From assembly GCF_017353175.1 (NCBI RefSeq), contig NZ_JAFMYW010000006.1, forward strand, positions 457,512 to 521,511: a DNA stretch of 64,000 nt. Reading direction: 5' to 3'. Position 1 is the stretch's first letter. Every line of letters begins with the position of its first letter. The position numbers were made by a program, and so were the translations under genes. Origin of the DNA: Fibrella forsythiae. Its GTDB lineage: Bacteria; Bacteroidota; Bacteroidia; Cytophagales; Spirosomataceae. Under the pieces are notes generated by a model. It searched no databases, was not told the DNA's origin, and saw nothing but the letters and a program-made list of their open reading frames with translations. Positions 35,639 through 44,968 of the stretch are shown piece after piece.

Positions 35639-37567
35639 ATGCACAGACTTATCCGACTTATGGCGGGCGTTGCGTTCCTCTATGCGGGTACGGCGTCCAC
35701 CTATGCACAGCAAGCCGACACTGTGCGCCGTAACCAGGCCACAGACCGCTATGCACCCCGTGAGCGAATCTTTGACTTAGGGAAAAAGGCTTTTACTGAC
35801 ACCGTTCAACGGGCCAGTTTCAAAAGCCAGTATCCAACCCTGACTGAGTTGCAGGATTGCGACACAACACTTCAAACGTTTGCGCTTGTCCGCCGTATAT
35901 CGCCCTGGAGAATCGGAGCCTTCATTGGTCCCGCTTTTGCTTATTGCGGTAGCTTCAACGCTACGTTTGGCCCTAACAAACGTGACAACTCGTTGTACAA
36001 CGGTACGGGTGTCAATACAACGTTCAATGCAGACTATTTCTTCTCAAAGCCTGAGCGCAAGTTAAAACTCGGCCTTAGTGCTGCATTAGGTTACCAGAAC
36101 TTTTATACGCGGAACGAATGGAAAACTGATTTCGTAAACCTCGCTGGTATCCGTGGCATCCCTGCCGACCGTGTGTCGTTACGGAATAAACCTCAGGAAG
36201 ATTTCTTCCTGACAATAGGCCCGGTAATTTCATGGGAAATTGGTCGTCGTAAAAACCCAATCACCACAGGTACGTTCATTGAAGCCGCTATTCGTGGTGG
36301 CCTTTACCGAACAGAATCTGCCTTCCTTGGTGCAACGGTTCCATCCGGCGCACCTGGCACAGTTGAGCAACTGGTTCGGATTGTTGAACCAAGTAACAAG
36401 TTGCTGCATTTAGGCGGTAATGCCTCGCTGGGTATTTTCTTCCCACTGCGCAACAACTGGCATTTGGGCGTTCAGGCACAGGGCTATTCGACCAAACTGG
36501 ACTACTTTATCATTGACGGTGGCAACACGACGCCTTCTCTTCCAAACAACTTCTTCGATTTCCAGCGTCTTCATGGTGGATTCACGGCTGGGGTTGCTGT
36601 TCGGAAAGGCTTCATTCAGAAACGTCTGATCCCGAAAGCTCCGACCTTCTGCCCAACCTGCGATTCTATCCCAGCCCTGGCCGTTCGTTTCCGCAACACG
36701 CCGCTCAATGGTCTGACACTGGCTGCTGACAGCATTCCAGATAACGTTTCGGCACCAACAATCAGCTGGAGAAGTACAACGGTTAATCCAAAGAACGAAA
36801 CCTTTACGGCTCGTCTATACTATCGTCCAGACGTAGCTAACGGTGCTGCTGCCGGCGACCAGGTTATTGCCCAGGTAGTTGACACGAAAGACACGACGCT
36901 TACATTCCCATCACAATATCTGCAAAATGGTAAACCAACCCGTGGTTTCTACTATGTAACGGTTCATAACCATCAAACTGCAGCTTGTGGCGAGTGTATG
37001 AGTGAAGTAGCCACAACGAGCTTTGCTGTGTTGAGCGGCCCAACAGTTCCGCTGGCGGCTGTAGGTGGTCCTTGCGAATTCCGTCACAAACTGGAGCGCC
37101 TGGAAGTATACTACCGCAACCCATACACACGTGAAGTAGCTAACGTCTGCTACTGTAACGGTCAGATCACGTCAGTAGGTGACACTACCACTCGCCTGCG
37201 TTATCGTACGCTGAACCGTAAACTGGCTGCCGAACCATTCACGTTCGATACTACTGCTCTGATCCTCGACATCCGCGAACTACCAGGCGATCTGGCACGT
37301 ACGCTGCAACAGGAGAAATCGCAGATCGAAAGTGGCAAAGCGATCCGGTACAAAAACCGTCGCGTTCGTCCACAGGTACAGTACTTCCGCGCTGTGTTTA
37401 GTGTAACGCAACTCCCATGCAACGGTCAGCCAGAGCGCGTTGTTGGTCAGTTCAACACGATCATCAGCGACAATACGTACTCGATCACCGATCTGAAGCC
37501 GCTGAACGCTCAGCAGTATGAAAAACTCATCACGCCACCTGCGCCAAAAGCAAAGCGTCGTCGGTAG
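35639..37567 (+). CDS. Large exported protein, probable outer-membrane or surface protein
   Basis: 642 residues from the ATG at 35639, with a signal peptide (MHRLIRLMAGVAFLYAGTAS, cleavage near TYAQQ). Residues ~80-330 contain alternating aromatic strands (FIGPAFAYCGSFNATFGPN, KLKLGLSAALGYQNFYTRNE) like a beta-barrel; later parts contain Cys pairs (FCPTCDS, CGECMSE) and an Ig-like section. No known domain was recognised. Codon use is skewed to CGT, AAC and CCA more than in nearby genes, which suggests high expression. Confidence 0.7.
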   Translation: MHRLIRLMAGVAFLYAGTASTYAQQADTVRRNQATDRYAPRERIFDLGKKAFTDTVQRASFKSQYPTLTELQDCDTTLQTFALVRRISPWRIGAFIGPAFAYCGSFNATFGPNKRDNSLYNGTGVNTTFNADYFFSKPERKLKLGLSAALGYQNFYTRNEWKTDFVNLAGIRGIPADRVSLRNKPQEDFFLTIGPVISWEIGRRKNPITTGTFIEAAIRGGLYRTESAFLGATVPSGAPGTVEQLVRIVEPSNKLLHLGGNASLGIFFPLRNNWHLGVQAQGYSTKLDYFIIDGGNTTPSLPNNFFDFQRLHGGFTAGVAVRKGFIQKRLIPKAPTFCPTCDSIPALAVRFRNTPLNGLTLAADSIPDNVSAPTISWRSTTVNPKNETFTARLYYRPDVANGAAAGDQVIAQVVDTKDTTLTFPSQYLQNGKPTRGFYYVTVHNHQTAACGECMSEVATTSFAVLSGPTVPLAAVGGPCEFRHKLERLEVYYRNPYTREVANVCYCNGQITSVGDTTTRLRYRTLNRKLAAEPFTFDTTALILDIRELPGDLARTLQQEKSQIESGKAIRYKNRRVRPQVQYFRAVFSVTQLPCNGQPERVVGQFNTIISDNTYSITDLKPLNAQQYEKLITPPAPKAKRRR

Positions 37568-37588
37568 AGTAATTCAGATCATACAGTA

Positions 37589-37628
37589 AACGCAGAAAGC
37601 CGGATCAGACGATCCGGCTTTCTGCGTT
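37589..37628. terminator. Terminator hairpin
   Basis: AACGCAGAAAGCCGGATC (from 37589) is followed by its complement ending 37628, a nearly perfect stem with a short loop. It lies between the converging surface-protein and transglutaminase genes and could serve both. Confidence 0.85.
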
Positions 37629-37667
37629 TGAAGCGATACAGGATTTGTACCAGACTGGCTTTACTGA

Positions 37668-38660
37668 TTACATCACCGTGAATGAAGCAATTGCAGCATA
37701 TTGCTTGTACCGTTCCGTCTTGCCAGCCTTTTCTTTAGCAAACACGTACAGCGTCTGTGTACCTCTGGCCGGCAACTTCACCCGAAGCTGGTAACTATCG
37801 CCATTGCGTGTTACAACATGAGGTACCTGCGTGTGCGTGGCGCTCCCCCTTGGGCCGGCAGCACACCAGAACTCAACGTTTCCTTCGTTGGTCAGGTTAA
37901 CCGTTACCCCGTCGTATGCGCGTAACACACCCTGTTTTGGGAAATACGGATCGAAACCGAGATTAAAGTAGGCATCATAATACTTGGGAAACCGGTCGAA
38001 GTCCGATTTACTGACTGGTCGGGATAGCAACTGCCAGCGCGAATCAGTTGGCAGATGTTGCGAGACAAACGCCTGCGGATCTGTAAGGAAATAGAAATCA
38101 TTGGGCACTCCTTTCTGGGCTGTCGTGCTGGCCCATGTCACATCAACCAGATACCAGTCGCCGTCTAACTTCACGGCGTTCCATTCGTGATCGATCCCTC
38201 CGGTAGAAAATCCCGCCTGCGCGTCTGTGTATCGGGCAAAGCCTTTTACCGTTGTTACTTCCACACCCGCCTGACTGAGCAGATGCTTGTATAACAGGGC
38301 AAAACCGGAACAAACCGCCCGTCGGCTCTGCAGAATCCGACTCGCATACTGCGATTCCGACGAGTAGCTACCTCCCGTATACACGCCGCTGTCGTAGCGA
38401 ACGTGGGTTACGATCCAGGCATATACAGAGCGGGCTTTAGCCAGGTCTGACCGGGCAGGTGCTGTCAGATACTCGCTCAATGATTTTAAACTTTTCGCAT
38501 ACGCATCAGGCGTTCGCCGAGCATAAGTATCAATCACCTCATACTCTTGAGGTGCAACAGCAGTCAAACTAGCTGAATGCTTTAGTAGGCTGGGAGTCAA
38601 TGCCGTTGAGCCCGCCATAAGAAAAGCGGCTACAATGGCAGGAAGGGTGTATTTTCGCAT
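37668..38660 (-). CDS. Exported transglutaminase-like protein
   Basis: 330 residues with a signal peptide. The transglutaminase-core triad is intact: Cys in RRAVCSGFALLYKHLL, His in DHEWNAVKLDGDWYLVD, and Asp in the same strand (VDVTWAST). KARSVYAWIVTHVRYDSG precedes it, as in the KyphoScoliosis-like bacterial group. The C-terminal ~130 residues form an Ig-like domain. It probably works in the periplasm or at the surface as a protease or crosslinker. Confidence 0.85.
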   Translation of the reverse strand: MRKYTLPAIVAAFLMAGSTALTPSLLKHSASLTAVAPQEYEVIDTYARRTPDAYAKSLKSLSEYLTAPARSDLAKARSVYAWIVTHVRYDSGVYTGGSYSSESQYASRILQSRRAVCSGFALLYKHLLSQAGVEVTTVKGFARYTDAQAGFSTGGIDHEWNAVKLDGDWYLVDVTWASTTAQKGVPNDFYFLTDPQAFVSQHLPTDSRWQLLSRPVSKSDFDRFPKYYDAYFNLGFDPYFPKQGVLRAYDGVTVNLTNEGNVEFWCAAGPRGSATHTQVPHVVTRNGDSYQLRVKLPARGTQTLYVFAKEKAGKTERYKQYAAIASFTVM

Positions 38661-38693
38661 ACCTCAAGTCAAATCACACAACTAGTAACACGG

Positions 38694-39194
38694 ATGCGCT
38701 TTCTTTTATTGTTGTCTCTATTCAGTCTCTTCCTTATGATGCCTGACGCAACCGCCCAATCGTCACTGAATCCAGGCGAACAATCGCCCATGAATACCAT
38801 CTCGATCCGGCTACGGCCCGGGCAGGACTTGAAAGAAGAACTGGAGAGACTCGTTCGTGAGCAACGCATAGATGCAGGCCTGATACTCACCTGCGTGGGT
38901 AGTCTGACAGACGCCTCATTACGCTTGGCAAATCAGGAGAAGGCCACTACGTACCTGGGGCATTTCGAGATCGTATCGCTCGTAGGTACGTTATCGACCA
39001 ACGGTAGTCACGTTCATTTGTCAGTTTCTGATTCAACCGGCCGAACTATAGGTGGTCATCTGATGGCGGGCAACAGGATTTATACCACAGTAGAACTGGT
39101 GATTGGCCTTCTTCCGGCCGTTACCTATACCCGTGAGCCTGACCCCACCTTCGGATACCGTGAACTGGTTATTCGCCGGAAAAAGCGGAAATAG
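38694..39194 (+). CDS. PPC/DUF296-domain protein with export signal
   Basis: 166 residues. The PPC domain is clear (residues ~35-160): ISIRLRPGQDLKEELERLVR, AGLILTCVGSLTDASLRLAN, HFEIVSLVGTLSTNGSHVHL and GGHLMAGNRIYTTVELVIGL. PPC proteins are usually cytosolic and are linked in plants to AT-hook DNA-binding proteins. Here a hydrophobic leader (MRFLLLLSLFSLFLMMPDAT, AQ) precedes the domain, so the protein seems exported. It is divergent from the transglutaminase. Confidence 0.82.
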   Translation: MRFLLLLSLFSLFLMMPDATAQSSLNPGEQSPMNTISIRLRPGQDLKEELERLVREQRIDAGLILTCVGSLTDASLRLANQEKATTYLGHFEIVSLVGTLSTNGSHVHLSVSDSTGRTIGGHLMAGNRIYTTVELVIGLLPAVTYTREPDPTFGYRELVIRRKKRK

Positions 39195-39207
39195 ACGTAC
39201 CTGACCA

Positions 39208-40137
39208 CTAGTTGGTGAAATCAGCCGTAAGTTCATCGGCCAGCCGGTAGCCTGCCAGCACCATCTGCCGCTGAGCAATAGGTTTAACCGTCGCTACATA
39301 ATCGGGCGGCAGAATGGCCCCTTCCTGGTCGGTACCGGCAGCAAGTGTGTTGCTTCGATAGGCATTATCCTGAGCTAATTGAAAGCTTTCTTTCGACCAG
39401 CTTCCAATGTCTGTTTTCCCCAACTGAGGTAATTGCTCCCGGCGGACGGTTTGACGGGCCAGAACGGCCAGATTGCGGGCGGCCTGAAAGTCATCGTCAC
39501 CCAGTAACATCCCATCCCAGAACGAGTGCAGGTTGATGGTCTGGCTGCTCATCATGACTTTGATTTTAAACAGATTCCCCCCCCTGTCGCCAGCCGGAAA
39601 CTGATTGTCAATCAAGGCAGTAGCGTGTAACGGTTGATGTACATCACCGCTTAAATGAAAAAGCCAGCAAAGGGCGATTGCTTTTGTACTGTCAGGTACG
39701 TTGCTGCGAACGATTTGTTTATTCTGTTCGAACGCCTCAAGAATATTTTCGCCGGTAGCCAGCATGGTATCCGTGCGGGCAATACCCTGTTGAGGTGCAT
39801 AGACATAGTTGATATAGTGCCAGGTTGGATGGTCGTACACATTCCCCCGTATATCGTCTGGCCAGCGCGCTGCCAGCATAAAGAGATACTGATCGCGGTC
39901 ATCTTCCGACAGGCTGGCATCGTTGAGCTTACTGGCCCAGCGCTGTTTGTATTCGGGATGTTGGCGCAGAAGAACGACAATTCGGGCAACTGTGGCGGGC
40001 GATGACGCCTTCATTTCCTGGTACGCGATGGCCCCGGTTACCATATGTGTGGCTCTATTCCAGGCTAAAACAGGTGTTGAGAAGGCAATTGAAAACAAAA
40101 GGCAGGTAATACACACGCGTGCAGCAGGGTGGTTCAT
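39208..40137 (-). CDS. S1/P1-family nuclease
   Basis: 309 residues with a signal peptide ending PVLAWNRATHMVTG, so the mature protein starts with the Trp that ligands zinc in this family. Other zinc-ligand motifs are present: DHPTWHYINYV, LFHLSGDVHQPLHAT with GDRGGNLF, and NLHSFWDGML. The enzyme would degrade single-stranded DNA/RNA or 3'-nucleotides outside the cytoplasm, serving nucleic-acid or phosphate scavenging. Converges with the PPC gene by 13 bp. Confidence 0.92.
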   Translation of the reverse strand: MNHPAARVCITCLLFSIAFSTPVLAWNRATHMVTGAIAYQEMKASSPATVARIVVLLRQHPEYKQRWASKLNDASLSEDDRDQYLFMLAARWPDDIRGNVYDHPTWHYINYVYAPQQGIARTDTMLATGENILEAFEQNKQIVRSNVPDSTKAIALCWLFHLSGDVHQPLHATALIDNQFPAGDRGGNLFKIKVMMSSQTINLHSFWDGMLLGDDDFQAARNLAVLARQTVRREQLPQLGKTDIGSWSKESFQLAQDNAYRSNTLAAGTDQEGAILPPDYVATVKPIAQRQMVLAGYRLADELTADFTN

Positions 40138-40254
40138 CGGTCTTCATCGTTGCGGCATGCAAGGTAGAAGGCCCGTGCTGCCGATGCAATCAGGCCATCA
40201 TTAAATCACGTGCAGGTAGCCGCAAACTCCTCGGTGGCGATCAACCGGGAAAAC

Positions 40255-41187
40255 CTATCGCACCCGAATCATGTCCGGCTGGTCGACAACGTTCAGCTGA
40301 AAGATATCCGGCCGGGCATAATGGCCAACGCAATCGAAATCGAGCTTACTTTTAATCAATTCGGAAAAGTCTAGATCGGCGACTAACAAACCCTCCTGAT
40401 CCCACAGGGGGCCGGCCAAAGCCTCACCCATTGGCGACATGATTACGCTTCCTCCTCTACTCATGATCTCAGGCTCACCAGTTAGCTCAGCCTGATATCG
40501 GTCTGGATAATCAGCCCGGGTAACGTACTGATTACTGGCCAGAACAAAACAACGGCCTTCAAGAGCAATGTGCTGCATGGTCGATTGCCAGGCGGGGCGC
40601 GCGTCGGCAGTGGGTGCCAGGTAAATCTCGATACCTTTCTGATACAGAGCGGTTCGGGCCAACGGCATATAGTTCTCCCAGCAGATCAACCCGCCAATCT
40701 TTCCCAGTTCGGTATCAAAGCTGACCAGCGAATCACCGTCGCTCTGTCCCCAGATGAACCGTTCAAGCCCGGTGGGTTTCAGTTTTCGATGTTTACCCAG
40801 CAACGTTCCATCCTGGCCGAAATAAAGCAGACTACAATGCAGCGAGCCGCCGATAGGTTCCCGTTCTGTTACACCTAAAGCGACAACTAAACCGGCTTGC
40901 TTAATTGCTTCACTGATCTGCTCCATCTCAGGCGAACCAACCTCAATGCTGTTCGACCAGTAATCCAGCCACATGGTTCTTCCCTGATCTGACCGGCGGC
41001 CAATAACCGCGTCAAAGCGGAGCCCACGCGGGTAACAGGGAATAAACGTTTCGGGAAAGAGTAGTAGCTGGCATCCTTCGCGAGCTCCGCGCTCGATCCA
41101 TGAAATGGTTAATTCGACGCTTTTCTCAAGATCAAAAAGCGCAGGAGTGGCTTGCACGACGCCTACTTTTACGGTTTTATACTGCAT
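40255..41187 (-). CDS. Nitrilase
   Basis: 310 residues with the full catalytic set: Glu in LLLFPETFIPCYPRG, Lys in HRKLKPTGLERFIWGQ and Cys in GGLICWENYMPLART. The CWEN context and the FIWGQ segment fit true nitrilases (nitrile to carboxylic acid plus ammonia) rather than amidases. The preferred nitrile cannot be told. It stands alone between a nuclease and a YihY-type gene. Confidence 0.88.
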   Translation of the reverse strand: MQYKTVKVGVVQATPALFDLEKSVELTISWIERGAREGCQLLLFPETFIPCYPRGLRFDAVIGRRSDQGRTMWLDYWSNSIEVGSPEMEQISEAIKQAGLVVALGVTEREPIGGSLHCSLLYFGQDGTLLGKHRKLKPTGLERFIWGQSDGDSLVSFDTELGKIGGLICWENYMPLARTALYQKGIEIYLAPTADARPAWQSTMQHIALEGRCFVLASNQYVTRADYPDRYQAELTGEPEIMSRGGSVIMSPMGEALAGPLWDQEGLLVADLDFSELIKSKLDFDCVGHYARPDIFQLNVVDQPDMIRVR

Positions 41188-41243
41188 CAGAACAGCAAAA
41201 TACGAAATAAGAAGGTTGTTGGCTAATGAAGTTTTACCGGGAT

Positions 41244-42224
41244 CTACTCCTTAGCCTGCTCTACTTTCTTCTCAATTGGAATTGTCTTTACGTCACGCTC
41301 GCGTTCAGTTTGCTCAATATAGACGGCGTGGTCGGCAGGTTCGATTTTGATACCAAAATGGTTGGCATACACCTGCGTAAATTCAGCTCCGAAATAGAGA
41401 ATCGCAGCCGTGTAGTAGATCCAGGTCAAAACAACGATCAGCGAGCCGGCCGCTCCGTATGACGAGCTTGTTCCCGTGGTATCGATGTATAAGCCAATAA
41501 CATAACGGCCCAGCATAAAAAGCAAGGCAGTGAAGAAGGCGCCCCAACGCACGTCCTTCCATCCTATTTTGGCATCGGGCAACACCTTAAAAATAACGCC
41601 GAACAATATTGTAACGACTGCCGTGCTGATCAAAAAATTGATAGCGCTGATCAAGTAAACGCTCAGTCCAGGCAAAAACCGTCCAAGCCGGTCACTAAGG
41701 GCTAATATTAAGCCATTTATGAGCAACGATACTAACAGCAAAAACCCTAAACTGACAACCAACGACGAAGACAACAGCCTGTCTTTTATGAGCTTGAGCC
41801 ATCCCTTCTCGGGTTTAGCTTTTACGCGCCAGATCAGATTGATGGAATCCTGAATTTCCACAAAAATGCTGGTAGCACCAATCAATAACGTCCCGATGCT
41901 CACAAACAGCGCCGTGTTTGTTTTACCCGACAGCCCTACATTCTTGATCATGTCCTGAATCTGTTTGGCCGCCTCATTACCAACCAGTCCATTTATCTGG
42001 CCAAAAATCTGACCCTGGATCGCTTCTTCACCCAAAAAAATACTGGCTAACGACATTATAAGCACCAGCAGTGGAGCCAGAGAAAAAATCGTGTAATAAG
42101 CTAAAGCGGCGCTTAGTTTCAGCCCGCGATCGTCCATGAAGCCACTACCAGTATCACTTAATACTGTCCAGGCGTTAGAGAAAAATCCTTTTCCCTCATT
42201 GGCTTTAGCTATTTGAGTTGTCAT
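41244..42224 (-). CDS. YihY/BrkB-family inner-membrane protein
   Basis: 326 residues, about six hydrophobic segments. Features: LSAALAYYTIFSLAPLLVLI in the first helix, INLIWRVKAKPEKGWLKLIK, VRWGAFFTALLFMLGRYVIG and SSYGAAGSLIVVLTWIYYTA with AILYFGAEFTQVYA, the family's conserved end. These proteins were once called ribonuclease BN; their function is not settled. C-terminal charged tail. Confidence 0.9.
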   Translation of the reverse strand: MTTQIAKANEGKGFFSNAWTVLSDTGSGFMDDRGLKLSAALAYYTIFSLAPLLVLIMSLASIFLGEEAIQGQIFGQINGLVGNEAAKQIQDMIKNVGLSGKTNTALFVSIGTLLIGATSIFVEIQDSINLIWRVKAKPEKGWLKLIKDRLLSSSLVVSLGFLLLVSLLINGLILALSDRLGRFLPGLSVYLISAINFLISTAVVTILFGVIFKVLPDAKIGWKDVRWGAFFTALLFMLGRYVIGLYIDTTGTSSSYGAAGSLIVVLTWIYYTAAILYFGAEFTQVYANHFGIKIEPADHAVYIEQTERERDVKTIPIEKKVEQAKE

Positions 42225-42450
42225 AAAAAATTGAGTTCTGTTACTAGTCAGTTACCGAAGCTCACAAATTGGTCCGTTCTCGGCTTGTGCACTTAAACGA
42301 CTATCCGGCTTTTTCCCTGTGGGCCAACAGCCGCATCTATAACAGGGATAACTCTACCAAAGCGAAGTTGTTAGTAACTATAGGCCCGTAGTAAGGCAAC
42401 AACCCCTGGGGATAGAGGTAACCTATATTACCCTGGACGTAGGTCATGAG

Positions 42451-42519
42451 CCTACTGCCATGCAACAGAAAGGCCCGGAAACAAGCTGTTTCCGGGCCTT
42501 TCTGTTGCATGGCAGTAGG
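42451..42519. terminator. 33-bp perfect inverted repeat touching the tRNA-Val 3' end
   Basis: Arms 42451-42483 and 42487-42519 are perfectly complementary with a 3-nt loop. The right arm includes the last three bases of tRNA-Val. It should be the tRNA terminator on the minus strand, but is unusually long and overlaps the mature RNA. No CCA is encoded. Confidence 0.75.
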
Positions 42520-42590
42520 ACGTAGCGGGCTCGAACCGCTGACCTCCGCCCTGTCAAGGCGGCGCTCTGAACCAACTGAGCTAACATCCT
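42517..42590 (-). tRNA. tRNA-Val (GAC)
   Basis: 74 nt. Acceptor stem AGGATGT/ACGTCCT pairs with one G-T, D-loop TAGCTCAGTTGGTTCAGAGC, anticodon stem CCGCC/GGCGG with loop TTGACAG (anticodon GAC), T-arm containing GGTTCGAGCCC. CCA is not encoded. Confidence 0.92.
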
Positions 42591-42635
42591 ATGTCGTTCA
42601 GGCAGGCAAGTTGCCTGGCAAACGGGAGTGCAAAC

Positions 42636-43952
42636 TTACGCAACTTCAGGTTTTTCCAAACGCAGACCGTACACTTTTTGCGATGGTATTCGGGCCAATA
42701 AAGCTAACCCAATGATAAACAGTACAAGCAGGGCTAAAATACTATTTCGCATACTGCCCGTTACCTGCTCAACGTAACCATAAATGAACGTACCTATCAC
42801 AATCGATAACTTCTCACATACATCATAGAAGCTAAAATAAGATGCAGTGTCGGTTGTAGGCGGCAGTAACTTTGAATACGTAGACCTCGATAGCGATTGA
42901 ATGCCCCCCATAACCAGGCCAACAACCGCCGCTACGATAAAAAACTGAGTTTGCGTGGTTACAAAGTAAGCTGCTACGCATATCCCAATCCAGACCACCA
43001 CCGCGACCATAATAGCATAGGTGTTGCCAATCCGTTCTGAGAGGCGGGCAAATCCGTATGCACCCGGAATGGCCACCAGTTGGATAAGCAGAATCGTGAT
43101 GATCAGGGCACTGCCTTCCATCTTCAATTCATTAGATCCAAACAGCGTGGCCACGTACATAACCGTTTGCACAGCCATGTTATAGACGAAGAACGCAATC
43201 AGAAAACGTTGTGTCAGCGTTTGCTCCTTCAACTGGTTGAATACATTTCGTAGCTCGTAAAAACCATTGAACAACCAATTACCACCAGCTTGATTCTTTT
43301 CTTTTCGCACACCATCGGGCAAGATTCGAAACGGGATCTGAGCGAAGCCAAACCACCATAACCCTACGGTTAGAAAAGACAACCGGGATGCCATCGCACT
43401 TGACAGGCCACCAAACCAATCTGGTTTAAGGATCATCATCAGGTTGAAAACCATCAACGCCACGCTGCCAATGTAACCCATCGAAAAACCACGGGCGCTG
43501 ACCCGGTCAAACTGATCTTCAGTGGCAATATCGGGCAGGTAAGAATTGTAGAAAACGATACTGCCACTCCAGCCGACCAGACTCCAGCCGAAGCAAAAAA
43601 TGGCGAATGTAGTAGTTTCTTTGGTGAAGAAGTAGAGCAGTGCACAGGCAATAGAGCCCGTATAGCAGAAGAATTTCATGAACGCCTTCTTCTTGCCACT
43701 GTAATCGGCCAGAGCGGTCGTGAACGGACTGGCTAAGGCAACCAGCAACATGGCTACCGAGACGGTATAGGAGAACAGAACAGAGTTTTTGACGTTCAGG
43801 CCCAGGAAATTAATGACAGGCCCGCCGACATCGTTCAGCGCTGTTGCCGAAAAATAGACGGGAAAAATGCTGGATACAATGACTAGTGAATGCACCGAAT
43901 TGGCCCAGTCATAGAGGGTCCAGGCACGAATGACGCGGGGGTTATTCTTCAT
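42636..43952 (-). CDS. MFS transporter, UMF1/Atg22-like
   Basis: 438 residues with about 12 transmembrane segments. It starts VIRAWTLYDWANSVHSLVIV, the usual beginning of UMF1 proteins, has TALADYSGKKKAFMKFFCYT in the first loop, and MGGIQSLSRSTYSKLLPPTT in the second half. UMF1 members are thought to export amino acids or similar metabolites, with weak evidence. It follows the TPR/SH3 gene by 9 bp on the same strand and may be co-transcribed. Confidence 0.88.
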   Translation of the reverse strand: MKNNPRVIRAWTLYDWANSVHSLVIVSSIFPVYFSATALNDVGGPVINFLGLNVKNSVLFSYTVSVAMLLVALASPFTTALADYSGKKKAFMKFFCYTGSIACALLYFFTKETTTFAIFCFGWSLVGWSGSIVFYNSYLPDIATEDQFDRVSARGFSMGYIGSVALMVFNLMMILKPDWFGGLSSAMASRLSFLTVGLWWFGFAQIPFRILPDGVRKEKNQAGGNWLFNGFYELRNVFNQLKEQTLTQRFLIAFFVYNMAVQTVMYVATLFGSNELKMEGSALIITILLIQLVAIPGAYGFARLSERIGNTYAIMVAVVVWIGICVAAYFVTTQTQFFIVAAVVGLVMGGIQSLSRSTYSKLLPPTTDTASYFSFYDVCEKLSIVIGTFIYGYVEQVTGSMRNSILALLVLFIIGLALLARIPSQKVYGLRLEKPEVA

Positions 43953-43961
43953 ATTTTTGGG

Positions 43962-44705
43962 TCAGATGATCCAGAGTGTGTCTTTGCGAACGTAATAAAG
44001 CTTGTTATTCCAGAATACGCGCCACCAAATATCGGTGCTCCCCAGGATGTTCATTTTATTTCCTTTGCCCAGCGTGGCCACAACCGGTGCTGCCGCAGAT
44101 GGCTCGGTCCGCAAAAACACCTGATTGGTGTTGGTAATGCCGGCATCGTATCCCTCCGGCAGATTGATGAATGTCAGCAGTGCAACGAAGTAGACCAGGA
44201 TCAGGGTTTTCAACTGAGTCGATGTAGGTTCATGCCGCATAGATTTAATGAGCAGAACGCTGAAAACATAAATGCCCAGCAGCAACATGACCGAAAGCAG
44301 GTATACGCCGTATTGGCGGTAGAACAGGTAGAAGTAGTTCAGGTCATTCGTTTCGTAACCAGTGAGGTTATTGGCCCGGGCAAAATCGTTCATCTTCCGC
44401 AGTACCGCCTCGTCGGGATGACGCTTGAAATAGACCTGTAGGAAATAAAGCACTTTGGCTACATCACCCTGCTGCTCATAGGCATTGGCTAACTTTAGCA
44501 ACATAGGGTCTGAAGCAGGCTGCCCCGCCACCATCGCCGACTCGTACGTGCGCGCCGCATCAGCCCAGTTGCCAACTCGGTATAACGAATCAGCCTGACC
44601 GACGAGGTTCTCACCAGACACCGCCTGAGCGAACCCTACTGAGGGCCAGAACACTGACCGCAAAACCCCCAGAAATAGGAATATTTTTACGACGAAGGCT
44701 TGCAT
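43962..44705 (-). CDS. BatE-like TPR plus SH3 membrane protein
   Basis: 247 residues: signal peptide, TPR-like helices (YRVGNWADAARTYESAMVAG, LKLANAYEQQGDVAKVLYFL), two transmembrane helices (YLLSVMLLLGIYVFSVLLI and ILVYFVALLTFINLP) and a C-terminal bacterial SH3 domain (NQVFLRTEPSAAAPVVATLG, WWRVFWNNKLYYVRKD). The arrangement resembles BatE of Bacteroidota aerotolerance loci, but no other Bat gene is present, so the role is open. Confidence 0.75.
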   Translation of the reverse strand: MQAFVVKIFLFLGVLRSVFWPSVGFAQAVSGENLVGQADSLYRVGNWADAARTYESAMVAGQPASDPMLLKLANAYEQQGDVAKVLYFLQVYFKRHPDEAVLRKMNDFARANNLTGYETNDLNYFYLFYRQYGVYLLSVMLLLGIYVFSVLLIKSMRHEPTSTQLKTLILVYFVALLTFINLPEGYDAGITNTNQVFLRTEPSAAAPVVATLGKGNKMNILGSTDIWWRVFWNNKLYYVRKDTLWII

Positions 44706-44777
44706 TGGGCCAAATTACGCAATAATTTTGCATCGCGATTCAGGGAACGGTCATTTAATCTGCAGCTGAAATAGCCC

Positions 44778-44850
44778 GATCTGGTAGCTCAGCTGGTAGA
44801 GCAATACACTTTTAATGTATGGGTCCTGGGTTCGAATCCCAGCCGGATCA
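44778..44850 (+). tRNA. tRNA-Lys (TTT)
   Basis: 73 nt. Acceptor GATCTGG/CCGGATC, D-arm TAGCTCAGCTGGTAGAGC, anticodon loop CTTTTAA (anticodon TTT), variable loop GGGTC, T-arm TGGGTTCGAATCCCA. CCA is not encoded. A strong hairpin follows 3 bp later. Confidence 0.95.
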
Positions 44851-44853
44851 CGA

Positions 44854-44901
44854 GTAAGAAAAAAGGGCTGGTAGCAAATGCTACCAGCCCTTTTTTCTTA
44901 C
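44854..44901. terminator. 23-bp perfect terminator hairpin
   Basis: Arms 44854-44876 and 44879-44901 are fully complementary with a 2-nt loop and A6/T6 edges. It can terminate both the tRNA-Lys transcript and the converging DUF3127 gene. Confidence 0.88.
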
Positions 44902-44968
44902 AGCCTTCTGTTGCGCTTCAGGTACGTTGTCGGTACGTAGTAGCGTAACAGAAGACGAAAGTCTTTTT

